A stretch of DNA of 64,000 nt from Halomonas piscis (GTDB lineage: Bacteria; Pseudomonadota; Gammaproteobacteria; Pseudomonadales; Halomonadaceae): the NCBI RefSeq assembly GCF_031886125.1, contig NZ_CP119391.1, positions 372,001 through 436,000 on the forward strand, in the 5' to 3' direction. The notes beneath the pieces are model-generated. The model did no database searches and was not told where the DNA came from. It was given only the letters and a program-made list of their open reading frames with translations. The translations under genes were made by a program, and so were the position numbers. Within the stretch, counting starts at the first letter, position 1. Every line of letters begins with the position of its first letter. Shown one piece after another: positions 27,251-37,672 of the stretch.

Positions 27251-28762
27251 TTAGCCACCCTTCAGCAGGCGATCGAGCTGGCGATAGCCGATGGCTTCAA
27301 TGAAGTGCGCCTTAACGGGTTTGGGCGCGCCTTCCAGATCGGCAAGCGTCAATGCCACGCGCAGCACCCGGTGGTAGGCACGCGCCGAAAGGCGCAGTTT
27401 CTCCAGCACGCCGGCCAGCCAGGCGCGCTCCTCGGCGTCCAGCGCGCAGGCGAGTTCCAGCGCCTCGCCGGAAAGCCGACTATTGAGCGCCCCGCGCGCC
27501 TGCTGGCGTTGACGGGCGGCGAGCACGCGCTGGCGGACCTCGAAGGACGACTCGCCCCGGGTCTGGGCGGTGAGCTGTTCCGGCGGCAGCGCGGGCACTT
27601 CCACCTGCAGGTCGATGCGGTCCAAAAGCGGGCCGGAAAGCCGGGCCTGATAGCGCTGTATCTGGCTTTGGCTGCACTGGCAGCGGGTGCGCGGGTCGCC
27701 CAGGTGCCCGCAGGGGCAGGGATTCATGGCGGCGACCAGCTGGAAGCTGGCCGGATAGCGGCGCTCGTGGCTGGCCCGGGCCAGGTGGATTTCTCCGGTT
27801 TCCAGCGGCTGGCGAAGCACCTCCAGCACGTGGCGGGAGAACTCCGGCAGCTCGTCGAGAAAGAGGACGCCGTGGTGGGCAAGCGAAATTTCGCCGGGCC
27901 TGGGTTTGGAGCCGCCGCCCACCAGCGCGGCGGCGCTGGCGCTGTGATGGGGCTGGCGAAACGGCCGCTGGCCCCAGTGCTTTTCCAGCGGTAATCCGCA
28001 GACCGAGCGCACCGCGGCCACGGCCAGGGCGTCATCATCGGAAAGCGGCGGCAGAATACCCGGCAGGCGGCTGGCCAGCATTGTCTTGCCGGTACCGGGC
28101 GGGCCGGCAAACAATAAATTATGGCCGCCGGCCGCGGCGACTTCCAGCGCCCGCCGGGCCTGCTGCTGGCCGCGCACCTCGGCAAGGTCGGCCAGGGGCT
28201 CGGTGGCGACGGGCGGCGCCGATAGCCGGTGTGGAGCGATGCGCGCCTGGTCAAGCAGATGGGCGACGACTTCCCACAGCGAGTCCGCCGGCAGCACGGT
28301 CAAGTCCTGCCCGGCAAGGGCCGCTTCATCGGCGCATTCACGAGGAATGATCAGCCGCTTCCCGGCGGCCCGGGTGGCAAGGGCCAGGGGCAGCACGCCG
28401 GGCACGGCGCGCAGCGTGCCGTCCAGCGCCAGTTCGCCGGCGCACTCGATGCCTTCAAGGGACTCCACCGGCAGCTGCCCCGAGGCGGCAAGAATGCCCA
28501 GCGCAATGGGCAGATCAAAACGCCCGCCTTCCTTGGGCAAGTCCGCCGGGGCGAGGTTCAGGGTAATACGCCGGGTATTGGGAAAGTCAAAGCCGGCGTT
28601 GACCAGCGCGCTGCGCACCCGTTCGCGGCTTTCCTTGACCGCCGCCTCGGGCAGGCCCACCAGGGTAAGCCCCGGCAGGCCGTTGGCCAGGTGGACCTCC
28701 ACCTGAACCGGCGGTGCTTCAAGCCCCAACCCCGCCCGGGTGGCAACAATCGCAAGCGTCAT
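27251..28762 (-). CDS. comM: YifB/ComM family magnesium chelatase-like AAA+ ATPase
   Basis: Hexameric DNA helicase that promotes branch migration during natural transformation. It has an N-terminal Lon-like fold (about residues 1-170, with GLPGLTLVGLPEAAVKESRERV), a Mg-chelatase AAA+ core with Walker A GPPGTGKTML and Walker B GVLFLDELPEFSR, a zinc-finger-like CPCGHLGDPRTRCQCSQ and the C-terminal helical domain (LSARAYHRVLRVALTLADLEG). 503 aa, usual length. It lies 74 bp downstream of ubiK in the same direction. Confidence 0.93.
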   Translation of the reverse strand: MTLAIVATRAGLGLEAPPVQVEVHLANGLPGLTLVGLPEAAVKESRERVRSALVNAGFDFPNTRRITLNLAPADLPKEGGRFDLPIALGILAASGQLPVESLEGIECAGELALDGTLRAVPGVLPLALATRAAGKRLIIPRECADEAALAGQDLTVLPADSLWEVVAHLLDQARIAPHRLSAPPVATEPLADLAEVRGQQQARRALEVAAAGGHNLLFAGPPGTGKTMLASRLPGILPPLSDDDALAVAAVRSVCGLPLEKHWGQRPFRQPHHSASAAALVGGGSKPRPGEISLAHHGVLFLDELPEFSRHVLEVLRQPLETGEIHLARASHERRYPASFQLVAAMNPCPCGHLGDPRTRCQCSQSQIQRYQARLSGPLLDRIDLQVEVPALPPEQLTAQTRGESSFEVRQRVLAARQRQQARGALNSRLSGEALELACALDAEERAWLAGVLEKLRLSARAYHRVLRVALTLADLEGAPKPVKAHFIEAIGYRQLDRLLKGG

Positions 28763-28836
28763 GGCGTTCCCTCGCTGGTGGCGGGTGTTGGCTAAAAGTG
28801 TTTTTCTGCGCTTGCCGCGACGCCAAGTAGCATGGG

Positions 28837-29178
28837 CTACGCCTGGCGATCGCTGCCTGCCGCCGGGCCGTCATCGGCTCGGGGAAAGGTGTCGGCTGGT
28901 TCCTGGCCTTGCCCGGAGCTCTCGGTCTGGGCGTCGGGATCGACGGCGGCTTCCAGCGCGGCGACCTGGCTTTCCAGCGCTTCTACCCGGGCGCGAGTGC
29001 GCTGAAGCACGTCCATCAGGATGTCGAAGTCCTCACGGGAGACCAGCTCCAGGCGATCGAACGCGCCGCGCACTGCCTGCTGTACGCCCTTGTGAATGTC
29101 CTCAGGCGCCTGGGAGGCGTTCTGCAGGCGGTCGCCGATTTGCTGGGCAAGCTGGCTGATGCGATCTTGAGCGGCCAT
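28837..29178 (-). CDS. ubiK: Ubiquinone biosynthesis accessory factor UbiK (BMFP domain)
   Basis: Small accessory factor for aerobic ubiquinone synthesis, known to bind UbiJ and lipids as a coiled-coil trimer. 113 aa from the ATG at 29178, which has AAGGAG in front; an upstream extension of the frame lacks coding character. An amphipathic N-terminal helix (ISQLAQQIGDRL), the conserved VREDFDILMDVLQRTRARVEALESQVAALE-like coiled coil (here SREDFDILMDVL) and an acidic disordered tail are visible. Divergent from glnK. Confidence 0.88.
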   Translation of the reverse strand: MAAQDRISQLAQQIGDRLQNASQAPEDIHKGVQQAVRGAFDRLELVSREDFDILMDVLQRTRARVEALESQVAALEAAVDPDAQTESSGQGQEPADTFPRADDGPAAGSDRQA

Positions 29179-29276
29179 GGCATTCTCCTTGTGTTCCAAA
29201 ATAACGGTGCCCCTCCCCGCAGGATACGCAACCTGCCGCCAATACGCATGCAGAAAACCTCGGATACCTGCGGTAG

Positions 29277-29726
<450 letters not shown>

Positions 29727-29833
29727 GTGTCTTTGGCAAATATTGACCTGCTTCGGAGCGCTTGCCATGGTAAAGAAGTCGTACAAGCAGGTTCCGGGTC
29801 GAAGCCCGCCGTTGAACAGGAGGAAGTGCAACG

Positions 29834-30262
29834 ATGACAACCTATATTGTGGTAGCCGACGCCGCGCGTGCGCGCATCTTCACCCGCGATGCGCTGAAGC
29901 TCGTTGAGCAGGAAAACCTGGTGAATGCCGAAGGACGGCTGCACGAGGGCGACTTGGTTACCGATAGTCCCGGCGCCTCGGTGCACGAGTCGTCGTCAAG
30001 CGCGGCGCGCTCGTCGGATGAAGGCTCGGCGCTGGAGAACGCCAGGGAAGTGTTTGCCAAGCAGGTTGCCGACCGCCTGTACTCGGCGCGTATCGATAAC
30101 AGCATGGAAAAACTGGTGATCGTTGCCCCGGCCAAATTCCTGGGGCTGCTGCGCGAAAAGCTCGATGCCGCGACGCAAAAGCTGGTTATCCACACCTTGA
30201 CCAAAAACTTCAGCAAGGCCGCCGTGGAAGATATTCAGGAGGCCGTGAGCGAGCTTCGTTAA
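29834..30262 (+). CDS. Host attachment family protein
   Basis: PF10116-type protein (named from Agrobacterium studies of attachment to plant cells); biochemical function unknown. 142 aa, no signal peptide. It starts MTTYIVVADAARARIF, typical of the family's nucleotide- or RNase-like fold, has a Ser-rich central loop (HESSSSAARSSDEGS) and ends with LHT-type helices (IHTLTKNFSKAAVEDI). AGGAGG lies in front of the ATG. It may be cotranscribed with glnK and is followed by a strong terminator. The family name should not be read as evidence of a host-associated life. Confidence 0.8.
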   Translation: MTTYIVVADAARARIFTRDALKLVEQENLVNAEGRLHEGDLVTDSPGASVHESSSSAARSSDEGSALENAREVFAKQVADRLYSARIDNSMEKLVIVAPAKFLGLLREKLDAATQKLVIHTLTKNFSKAAVEDIQEAVSELR

Positions 30263-30329
30263 ATGCTTTTGTAAGATGGCACACTGGCCTTCAGTGATGG
30301 CTTAATCCTGTTGAGAGCAAGCAAGCTCA

Positions 30330-30364
30330 AGCGCCGCGCAGGTCCGACCGCGCGGCGCTTTTTC
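30330..30364 (+). terminator. Intrinsic terminator after the host attachment gene
   Basis: Perfect 10-bp stem AGCGCCGCGC / GCGCGGCGCT with a 10-base loop and a T-run (TTTTTC). Confidence 0.85.
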
Positions 30365-30520
30365 TTTGCTGCGGTTAGGCCGAGCAGCGCGCCTTTCAGC
30401 CTGCGCCTGCCTGTCGCATTCCGGCGGACGCGAAACGTTGCGCTCAGTGGTAAAGTAGGCCGCCAGAATGGCCGGCCTGGCGGTCGGCATCGTCATCGCT
30501 ATTGTCAAAGAGGAGCCGCC

Positions 30521-31297
30521 ATGAGCAAGTTCGCCAAGGCTGAAGTGCTGAGCGTTCATCACTGGAACGACACGCTGTTCAGCTTTCGCACCACCCGGGA
30601 GCCAAGCCTGCGTTTCAAGTCCGGTCAGTTTGTCATGATCGGGCTGGAGGTGGATGGCAAGCCGCTGGTGCGGGCCTATTCCATCGCCAGCCCGCACTAT
30701 GAAGAGCACCTCGAATTTTTCAGCATCAAGGTGCAAAACGGTCCGCTGACCTCGCGCCTGCAGCACCTGGAAGTCGGCGACGAGATTCTGGTTGGCCGCA
30801 AGCCCACCGGCACCCTGGTCACCGACGACCTGCTGCCCGGGCGTAATCTCTACCTGCTCTCTACCGGTACCGGCCTGGCGCCTTACATGAGCCTGATTCA
30901 GGACCCGGACGTCTACGATCTGTACGACAAGATCGTGCTGGTGCACGGCGTGCGCTACGTTTCCGAGCTGGCCTACGCCGACTTCATCACCCAGGAGCTG
31001 CCCGAACACGAATACCTGGGGGAGGAAATCAGCGAAAAGCTGGTCTATTACCCCACCGTGACCCGGGAAGCCTTCCACACCCAGGGGCGGCTGACTGACC
31101 ATATCAGAAGCGGCAAGCTCACCGCCGATGCCGGCCTGCCGCCACTCGATCCCAGCCAGGACCGCGCGATGATCTGCGGCAGCCCCGCCATGCTCGACGA
31201 TACCAGCGCGTTGCTCGACGAGCTTGGCTTCAAGATTTCACCGCGCATGGGAGAACCCGGGGATTACGTCATCGAGCGGGCATTCGTGGAAAAGTAA
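30521..31297 (+). CDS. fpr: Ferredoxin--NADP+ reductase
   Basis: FAD enzyme exchanging electrons between NADPH and ferredoxin or flavodoxin, used in oxidative stress and iron-sulfur supply. 258 aa, cytosolic. FAD motif RAYSIASPHYEEHLEFF, NADP-binding STGTGLAPYMSLI, HGVRYVSELAY, and the C-terminal GSPAMLDDTSALLDELGF with final FVEK, as in the subclass of short bacterial FNRs. AGGAG precedes the ATG at 30521. It is monocistronic, between terminators. Confidence 0.95.
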   Translation: MSKFAKAEVLSVHHWNDTLFSFRTTREPSLRFKSGQFVMIGLEVDGKPLVRAYSIASPHYEEHLEFFSIKVQNGPLTSRLQHLEVGDEILVGRKPTGTLVTDDLLPGRNLYLLSTGTGLAPYMSLIQDPDVYDLYDKIVLVHGVRYVSELAYADFITQELPEHEYLGEEISEKLVYYPTVTREAFHTQGRLTDHIRSGKLTADAGLPPLDPSQDRAMICGSPAMLDDTSALLDELGFKISPRMGEPGDYVIERAFVEK

Positions 31298-31351
31298 CGG
31301 CGCGGCAAAGTCGAGGCCGGAAAGAAAGTAGAGGGCGGAAAGCAAGCGGGA

Positions 31352-31396
31352 AAGAAAACGCCCCGCAGCCCCGCTAACGCGGAGCCTGCAGGGCGC
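31352..31396 (-). terminator. Terminator of hemE
   Basis: Long hairpin (outer arms GCCCTGCAG / CTGCGGGGC with one mispair, inner CCGC/GCGG stem) between the convergent fpr and hemE. On the minus strand it is followed by GTTTTCTTTCC, consistent with termination of hemE. Confidence 0.6.
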
Positions 31397-31424
31397 TTGA
31401 GCAAAGCGGCGGAAAGCCTGCCGA

Positions 31425-32537
31425 TCAGGCGTTCTGGTGGGCGGGAATGTCGCGATGATACTGCGGGCTCAGCTCGTGCAGCGAGTCGATGAACGCCGTG
31501 ACGTGGTCCGGATCGGTGAACTGGCTGATGCCGTGGCCCAGGTTGAACACGTGGCCCGGTCCGTGGCCGTAGCTTTCCAGAATCCGCGCGACCTCGGCGC
31601 GAATGGCGCTGGGGCGGGCAAACAGCACGTTAGGGTCGAGGTTGCCCTGGAGCGCCACCCGGTGGCCCACGCGCTTGCGGGCGTCGGACAGCTCGGTGGA
31701 CCAGTCCAGCCCCACGCCGTCGGCGCCGGCGGCGGAGATGTGCTCCAGCCACTGGCCGCCGTTCTTGGTGAACATGATCACCGGCACTCGGCGGCCGTCG
31801 TGCTCGCGGATCAGCCCGGAGATGATCTGCTCCATATAGCGTAGCGAGAACTCCAGGTAGGCCGGCGTGGAGAGCGCCCCGCCCCAGGTATCGAAAATCT
31901 GCACTGCCTGGGCCCCGGCGCGGATCTGGGCGTTGAGGTAGTCGGTCACCGCGTGGGCGAGCTTGTCGAGCAGCTGGTGCATGGCGTCCGGGGTGTCGTA
32001 GAGCATCGCCTTGACGTGGCGGAAGTCCTTGCTCGAGCTGCCTTCCACCATGTAGGTGGCCAGCGTCCAGGGGCTACCGGAAAAGCCGATCAGCGGCACC
32101 CGGCCGTTGAGCTCGCCGCGGATGGTGGACACCGCGCGCATGACGTAGTCCAGATCGCGCTCGGCGTCGGGAACCTTCAGCGCCTCGACCTCTTCGGGGG
32201 TGCGCACGGTCTTTTTGAACTTCGGCCCCTCGCCGGTCACGAAGTAAAGCCCCAGATCCATGGCATCGGGAATGGTGAGGATGTCCGAGAACAGGATCGC
32301 GGCATCCATCGGATAGCGTTCAAGAGGCTGCAGCGTTACTTCGCAGGCCAGGTCCTGATTGCGGCACAGGTCCATGAAGCTGCCCGCCTCGGCGCGCTTG
32401 GCGCGATACTCGGGCAGATAGCGGCCGGCCTGGCGCATCATCCATACCGGCGTGCGATCCACCGGCTGGCGCGCCAGCGCACGCAATAAACGATCGTTAT
32501 GGAGCGGTGAAGCCTGAACGGCGGAAGCAGAAGTCAT
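31425..32537 (-). CDS. hemE: Uroporphyrinogen decarboxylase
   Basis: Removes four carboxyl groups from uroporphyrinogen III in haem synthesis. 370 aa. It has the signature [19 protein letters not shown] with active-site arginines, the catalytic aspartate region [21 protein letters not shown] (here DAMDLGL), [16 protein letters not shown] and [18 protein letters not shown]. The ATG at 32537 is chosen over a TTG three codons upstream. Divergent from ribA with a 266-bp gap. Confidence 0.96.
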   Translation of the reverse strand: MTSASAVQASPLHNDRLLRALARQPVDRTPVWMMRQAGRYLPEYRAKRAEAGSFMDLCRNQDLACEVTLQPLERYPMDAAILFSDILTIPDAMDLGLYFVTGEGPKFKKTVRTPEEVEALKVPDAERDLDYVMRAVSTIRGELNGRVPLIGFSGSPWTLATYMVEGSSSKDFRHVKAMLYDTPDAMHQLLDKLAHAVTDYLNAQIRAGAQAVQIFDTWGGALSTPAYLEFSLRYMEQIISGLIREHDGRRVPVIMFTKNGGQWLEHISAAGADGVGLDWSTELSDARKRVGHRVALQGNLDPNVLFARPSAIRAEVARILESYGHGPGHVFNLGHGISQFTDPDHVTAFIDSLHELSPQYHRDIPAHQNA

Positions 32538-32803
32538 AGAATACAAGCTCTTGAAAAAATAGCCTGCCTGAGTGGCATGCCAAGGGTGTAAGATGGATTG
32601 TATGGCATGGAAGGTGTTTTGCTAAACTGGGGTGCCACCATCCGGCGCTCGTGTGGCCATGCGCCCTGTCGATGCCGTCCTGATTATACCCGTCCTGCGG
32701 CGCCGTTGCTGCCGCGGCAAGCGGCGGTGAAATACGCTGTCAAACCCGGCAAAGCTCACCTCGGCGCGCTTTCCGCCGGGATGTTCGACCATCGAGGTAA
32801 CCT

Positions 32804-33439
32804 GTGACAATTCGCTTCATTGCCGCATCCCGGCTGCCCACCCCCTGGGCGACATTCACCATGCACGGTTTCGAGGATGAGGCCACGGGCAAAGATCACG
32901 TCGCGCTGACCCTGGGCGATGTGAGCAGCGACACGCCGGTACTCGGGCGGGTGCATTCGGAATGCCTGACCGGCGACGCGCTGTTTTCCATGCGCTGTGA
33001 CTGCGGCTATCAGCTGCAGGAGGCGCTGAAGCGTATAGCCGGGGAAGGCCGCGGAGTGCTTCTCTACCTGCGCCAGGAAGGGCGCGGCATTGGCCTTCTG
33101 AACAAGATCCGTGCCTACCACCTTCAGGACGAAGGCGCCGATACCGTCGAGGCCAACGAGCGGCTGGGGTTCGGCGCCGACATGCGCCGTTACGACCTCT
33201 GCGTGCCGATGTTGGATCACCTGGGCGTGCAGGCGCTCAGGCTGATGACCAACAACCCGCGCAAGGTCGACGCGCTGACCCGGGACGGCGTCAACGTGAC
33301 CGAGCGGGTGGCGCTGACCACGGGGCTCAATCCCCACAACGAAGGCTATCTCTCCACCAAGGCGGGCAAGCTTGGCCACATGATGGCGCTGGATGACTTC
33401 ACGCCCGCCAGCGGCGTGGATATCGAGCGCAAGGGCTGA
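32804..33439 (+). CDS. ribA: GTP cyclohydrolase II
   Basis: First step of riboflavin synthesis: GTP to 2,5-diamino-6-ribosylamino-pyrimidinone phosphate, formate and pyrophosphate. 211 aa, standalone enzyme without the RibB domain. Zinc cysteines are in [20 protein letters not shown], and active-site segments are [14 protein letters not shown] and [12 protein letters not shown]. The GTG start has GAGGTAA in front. Its stop is 24 bp from the djlA stop (convergent). Confidence 0.95.
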   Translation: MTIRFIAASRLPTPWATFTMHGFEDEATGKDHVALTLGDVSSDTPVLGRVHSECLTGDALFSMRCDCGYQLQEALKRIAGEGRGVLLYLRQEGRGIGLLNKIRAYHLQDEGADTVEANERLGFGADMRRYDLCVPMLDHLGVQALRLMTNNPRKVDALTRDGVNVTERVALTTGLNPHNEGYLSTKAGKLGHMMALDDFTPASGVDIERKG

Positions 33440-33463
33440 TCCCGCGGCGCGCCGGGGTGCGGC

Positions 33464-34225
33464 TTAGCCGTTGCCTCGGGCTTTCTGTATCTGCTCGTAG
33501 GCGCTGCCGATCTCCGCGGTGCGCTCCTTGGCGACTTCGCGCATGCTCTCGGGCAGCCCCTTGGAGGCAAGCTTGTCGGGATGGTTTTCGCTCATCAGCT
33601 TGCGGTAGGCCTTTTTCACCTCGGCGTCGCTGGCGTCCTTGGAAACGCCAAGTACCTGGTAGGCATCCTCGAGCGAAGGTCCCTGGGGCGCCGCCGACTG
33701 GGCACCGCCGCGCAGCATGGCCTCTATCTGGGCAATTTCGGCCTCGGAACAGCCAAGCCCGCGCACCACGCGCATGATGACCTCGCGCTCGGCCGGGTGC
33801 AGCTCGCCGTCGGCGGCCACGGCGGTCAGCTGTACCTGCAAAAACAGCTGGCGCAGAGCCGGCTGACTGCCGGCCATCAGGCGCACCTTGGCCACTTCGG
33901 CGTCGAGGTCAAACGCTTCGCTCTTGCCCCGGTTGAAGTCGGCCCGGGCCTGGGCCCGCTGTTCTTCGCTCAGGCGCAGCTTGTCCCACAGCTGGCGCGA
34001 AGCCTCCAGTTCGTCTTCGGACACGCGGCCGTCGGCCTTGCACACGCAGCCCATTACCGCAAAGGTGGACGACAGGAACTGCTGCTGGGCTCCCAGCAGC
34101 TTGCCCACCATTTTTCGGCGCAGATACTTGACCAGCCAGTAGCCCAGCCCGCCGCCGATTAAAAGACCGAGCGGGCCGCCCAGCTGGTAGCCGATGAAGG
34201 CGCCGATCAGGGTAATTATCAACAT
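33464..34225 (-). CDS. djlA: Co-chaperone DjlA
   Basis: Membrane-anchored J-domain protein that stimulates DnaK. 253 aa. The N-terminal membrane segment rich in glycine (IGAFIGYQLGGPLGLLIGGGLGYW) is the DjlA-type anchor. A TerB-like helical domain follows (about 45-175, KADGRVSEDELEASRQ). The C-terminal J domain (about 187-253) has YQVLGVSKDASDAEVKKAYRKL, then HPD in SENHPDKLASKGLP. It lies 58 bp behind dxs in the same direction. Confidence 0.93.
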   Translation of the reverse strand: MLIITLIGAFIGYQLGGPLGLLIGGGLGYWLVKYLRRKMVGKLLGAQQQFLSSTFAVMGCVCKADGRVSEDELEASRQLWDKLRLSEEQRAQARADFNRGKSEAFDLDAEVAKVRLMAGSQPALRQLFLQVQLTAVAADGELHPAEREVIMRVVRGLGCSEAEIAQIEAMLRGGAQSAAPQGPSLEDAYQVLGVSKDASDAEVKKAYRKLMSENHPDKLASKGLPESMREVAKERTAEIGSAYEQIQKARGNG

Positions 34226-34283
34226 GGCGTCTCTCTTGGGGTTGCGAAGTTAACGGATAGAGGAAAGCCGGGCCCCCGGGCGC

Positions 34284-36212
34284 TCATGCCCGCGCCGCCA
34301 GGCGCTGGCGAATAGCGTGTTCGATACCGGCGGCGTCGAGCCCGCAGTCGGCCAGAAGCTCCGCCGGCGTGCCGTGTTCCACAAAGGCGTCGGGCAGCCC
34401 CAGGTGCAATACCTCGGCGTCGATACGCTCGGCAGCCAGCAGCTCGCCGACCGCACTGCCCGCGCCGCCGGCCACCACGTTTTCCTCCAGCGTCACCAGC
34501 AGATCATGCTCGGCGGCGGCGTCAAGTACCGCGTGGCGGTCAAGGGGCTTCACCGAGCGCATGTTGACGTGGGTAGCGTCCAGCGTTTCGGCTACGTCGG
34601 CGGCCGCGCCGTTCATGCTGCCGAACGCCAGCAGGGCGATGCGCGGCCGCGCGTCGTCGCCGGCTTTACGGCGAACCTCTGCCTGACCGATGGCCATGGG
34701 CTCAAGATCTTCTGCCACGGCCACGCCGGGGCCGGTGCCGCGCGGGTAGCGCACCGCGGCCGGGCCGGGGTGATGATAGGCCGCGCTGAGCATGGCTCGG
34801 CATTCGGCTTCGTCCGCCGGGGCAAGGACAACCATCCCCGGCACGCAGCGCAAGAAGGACAGATCCATGCTGCCGTGATGAGTCGGGCCGTCTTCGCCCA
34901 CCAGCCCGGCGCGGTCGATGGCGAAGGTCACGTCCAGCGCCTGTACCGACACGTCGTGAATCAGCTGGTCGTAGCCGCGCTGGAGAAAGGTGGAGTAGAT
35001 GGCCACTACCGGTTTGGCCGCCTCGCAGGCCATGCCCGCGGCAAGCGTTATCGCATGCTGCTCGGCAATGGCCACGTCGAAATAGCGCTCGGGGTATTCC
35101 TTTGAAAAGCGCACCAGGTCCGAGCCTTCGCGCATGGCCGGTGTAATGCCGAGCAGGCGCGGATCGGCGGCCGCCATGTCGCACAGCCATTCGCCGAACA
35201 CCGCGCAGTACTTGCGCTTGGCCGGTGCCGGCGGTGCAGGGCTGGCCTCGGCCCTGGCGGTGCTGCCGGGCTTTTCCAGCTTGGTGATGGCGTGATAGCC
35301 GATGGGGTCGGCCTCGGCGGGTAGAAAACCCTTGCCCTTGCAGGTCTTGATATGCAGGAACTGCGGGCCCTCAGCGCGGCTCAGGGTGTCAAGGGTCTGG
35401 ATCAGGCCGTCCAGATCGTGGCCGTCCACCGGTCCTGTGTAGTTGAAGCCCATTTCTTCGAACAGCGTGGCCGGGCTGACCATGCCTTTCATGTGCTCTT
35501 CGGTGCGCCGGGCAATGTCCAGCGCGCCGGGCAGGTGCGAGAGTACCTTTTTGCTCTCTTCGCGCATCTTCAGAAAGGGCGCGCTGGAAAAGATCCGCGA
35601 CAGGTACGTGGCCATCCCGCCGACGTTTTCCGAAATCGACATTGCGTTATCGTTGAGAATCACCAGCAGGTTGGCGTTGACGTGGCTGGCGTGGGCCAGC
35701 GCCTCGAACGCCATGCCCGCAGTCAGCGCGCCGTCGCCGATGATGGCGCAGACCCGGCGCGTATCGCCCCTGGCCCGGGCGGCCAGCGCCATGCCCAGCG
35801 CCGCGGAGATCGAGGTGCTGGAGTGGCCCACGCCGAAGGTGTCGTACTCGGACTCGGCTCGGCGGGGGAACGCGGCCAGGCCGCCGTGCTGGCGGATGCT
35901 CAGCATGGCCTCGCGTCGGCCGGTAAGCACCTTGTGCGGGTAGGCCTGGTGGCCGACGTCCCACACCAGCCGGTCGTGGGGCGTATGGTAAATGTGGTGT
36001 AGCGCCACGCTGAGCTCGACCACGCCCAGCCCCGCGCCGAAGTGGCCGCCGGAGACGCCTACGCTGTACAGCAGGTAGGCGCGCAGTTCATCAGCCAGCT
36101 GCGCAAGCTGATCGGCCGACATCGCGCGCAGGGCGGCGGGATGATCAAAGGTATCGAGCAACGGCGTAGCCGGGCGCTCACGGGGTATCTCGTCGAACAG
36201 CTTCATGGACAT
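34284..36212 (-). CDS. dxs: 1-deoxy-D-xylulose-5-phosphate synthase
   Basis: Thiamine diphosphate enzyme that joins pyruvate and glyceraldehyde 3-phosphate, the first step of the MEP isoprenoid route; its product also feeds ThiG. 642 aa. It has the His in [16 protein letters not shown], the TPP motif [14 protein letters not shown] ending LNDNAMSIS, and the transketolase pyrimidine domain [20 protein letters not shown]. The next codon-level neighbour, ispA, ends 3 bp upstream, giving an xseB-ispA-dxs operon. A start six bases downstream (36206) is equally plausible. Confidence 0.96.
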   Translation of the reverse strand: MSMKLFDEIPRERPATPLLDTFDHPAALRAMSADQLAQLADELRAYLLYSVGVSGGHFGAGLGVVELSVALHHIYHTPHDRLVWDVGHQAYPHKVLTGRREAMLSIRQHGGLAAFPRRAESEYDTFGVGHSSTSISAALGMALAARARGDTRRVCAIIGDGALTAGMAFEALAHASHVNANLLVILNDNAMSISENVGGMATYLSRIFSSAPFLKMREESKKVLSHLPGALDIARRTEEHMKGMVSPATLFEEMGFNYTGPVDGHDLDGLIQTLDTLSRAEGPQFLHIKTCKGKGFLPAEADPIGYHAITKLEKPGSTARAEASPAPPAPAKRKYCAVFGEWLCDMAAADPRLLGITPAMREGSDLVRFSKEYPERYFDVAIAEQHAITLAAGMACEAAKPVVAIYSTFLQRGYDQLIHDVSVQALDVTFAIDRAGLVGEDGPTHHGSMDLSFLRCVPGMVVLAPADEAECRAMLSAAYHHPGPAAVRYPRGTGPGVAVAEDLEPMAIGQAEVRRKAGDDARPRIALLAFGSMNGAAADVAETLDATHVNMRSVKPLDRHAVLDAAAEHDLLVTLEENVVAGGAGSAVGELLAAERIDAEVLHLGLPDAFVEHGTPAELLADCGLDAAGIEHAIRQRLAARA

Positions 36213-36215
36213 AGC

Positions 36216-37109
36216 TTAATGGTCGCGCTCGATGATGTAGTGGGCAAGGTCAGCGAGAGGCGCTGCAGGCTTGCCAAGGGGCGTCAGGGCAGCCACGGCG
36301 TCGTCGATCAGCGCCCGTGCCTTGTGTTGGGCGCCATCGAGTCCCAGCAGGCCGGGATAGGTGGGCTTGGCCCGGGCGGCATCGGCCCCGGCAGTCTTGC
36401 CCAGAACGGCGCTGTTACCGGTGACGTCGAGCACGTCGTCGTGTACCTGAAAGGCCAGACCGATGGCCCGAGCGTAGCGTCCAAGCGCTTCAAGGCGCGG
36501 GTCATCCTCGCAAACGGCCGTCAGTCCGCCCAGGCGCACCGAGGCTTCGATCAGCGCGCCGGTCTTGTGCGCGTGCATGGTTTCCAGCACGGCGGTATCA
36601 ATGGACTGCCCCATGGCAGCCATATCCAGCGCCTGACCTGCCACCATGCCGTCGCGTCCGGCTGCGCTTGCCAGGATATGGATCAGCGCGCCCAGGCGCG
36701 GGTGGCCGTCAGCGGCGATGACCTCAAAGGCCAACGCCTGCAGCGCATCCCCGGCGAGAATGGCCGTGGCGTCGTCAAAGGCTCTGTGCACCGTGGGCTG
36801 GCCGCGGCGCAGATCGTCGTCGTCCATGGCCGGCAGATCGTCGTGAATCAGCGAATAGGCATGGATCAGCTCCACCGCAGCGGCCGGCGCATCCAGCGCC
36901 TGAGCGTCGGCGCCCAGCGCCTGACCGGCCAGGTAGACCAGCATTGGGCGCAGGCGTTTGCCGCCCATCAGCAGGCCGTGGCGCATCGCTGCCTCAAGCC
37001 GCGGCGAAGCGGCCGGGCGATTGTCAAACAGCGCGGTGAGCGTCGCATCCACGCGGGCGCTGCTGATATGACGATGCGCGTCGAGCGTCGTGGCGTGTAC
37101 GGCTACCAT
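36216..37109 (-). CDS. ispA: Farnesyl diphosphate synthase (polyprenyl synthetase)
   Basis: Builds C15 farnesyl diphosphate from dimethylallyl and isopentenyl diphosphates, for quinones and undecaprenyl phosphate. 297 aa. The first aspartate-rich motif is in [18 protein letters not shown], the second in [12 protein letters not shown], and [14 protein letters not shown] is the substrate-binding arginine region. Starts 7 bp inside the xseB end, so translation is likely coupled. Confidence 0.95.
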   Translation of the reverse strand: MVAVHATTLDAHRHISSARVDATLTALFDNRPAASPRLEAAMRHGLLMGGKRLRPMLVYLAGQALGADAQALDAPAAAVELIHAYSLIHDDLPAMDDDDLRRGQPTVHRAFDDATAILAGDALQALAFEVIAADGHPRLGALIHILASAAGRDGMVAGQALDMAAMGQSIDTAVLETMHAHKTGALIEASVRLGGLTAVCEDDPRLEALGRYARAIGLAFQVHDDVLDVTGNSAVLGKTAGADAARAKPTYPGLLGLDGAQHKARALIDDAVAALTPLGKPAAPLADLAHYIIERDH

Positions 37110-37408
37110 GGCGGCGTCTCCTCACTGGGGGGTTCGTTATCCGCGTCGGCATCCGTTTCGGCGCCAGCATCCGACGGCTGGAACGGCGTAACGGAAAGTC
37201 CGCCGGCGTCGTTTTCGCTCAGCGCGCGCACCTTGAGCTCGGCGTCATCCAGACGCGTCTGGGCCCGACGCGCCAGGCCCACGCCCTGTTCAAACGCCGT
37301 GAGGGAGTCTTCGAGCGATAGCGTGCCGGACTCCAACCGTTCGACCAGCGCCTCGAGCTGCTCGATCGTAGTGGCAAAATCCTGCGTTGGCGATGGTGTA
37401 TCACTCAT
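37103..37408 (-). CDS. xseB: Exodeoxyribonuclease VII small subunit
   Basis: Small helical subunit of the single-strand-specific nuclease XseAB. The core is [47 protein letters not shown], seen at residues 9-58, and is diagnostic. The 101-aa protein has an unusually long acidic tail (residues about 75-101, rich in Asp, Glu and Pro) beyond the normal 80-residue fold. First gene of the xseB-ispA-dxs operon. Confidence 0.93.
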   Translation of the reverse strand: MSDTPSPTQDFATTIEQLEALVERLESGTLSLEDSLTAFEQGVGLARRAQTRLDDAELKVRALSENDAGGLSVTPFQPSDAGAETDADADNEPPSEETPPW

Positions 37409-37672
37409 GGGTGAAAGCCTGCTGAATCAACATGGAACAAAAACCGGAACCCGACGGCCAGGCCGGGAGTATACACCGACCACCCGGGGGCGCGTCTGCC
37501 CGCCCCGAATAATATGCGCGGGCTTCATGGGTCGGCCCCGGACTTTTCATCGGCCCGGGCCCCGCCCCTTCGGTGTGGCTGTGGTAATATGACGGCCCTT
37601 CACCCTGCACTGTCCCGTGCTTGTTCACGTATCGATACGCGGCGCGCGCCGTTCATAGAGGTTGATTCAGCC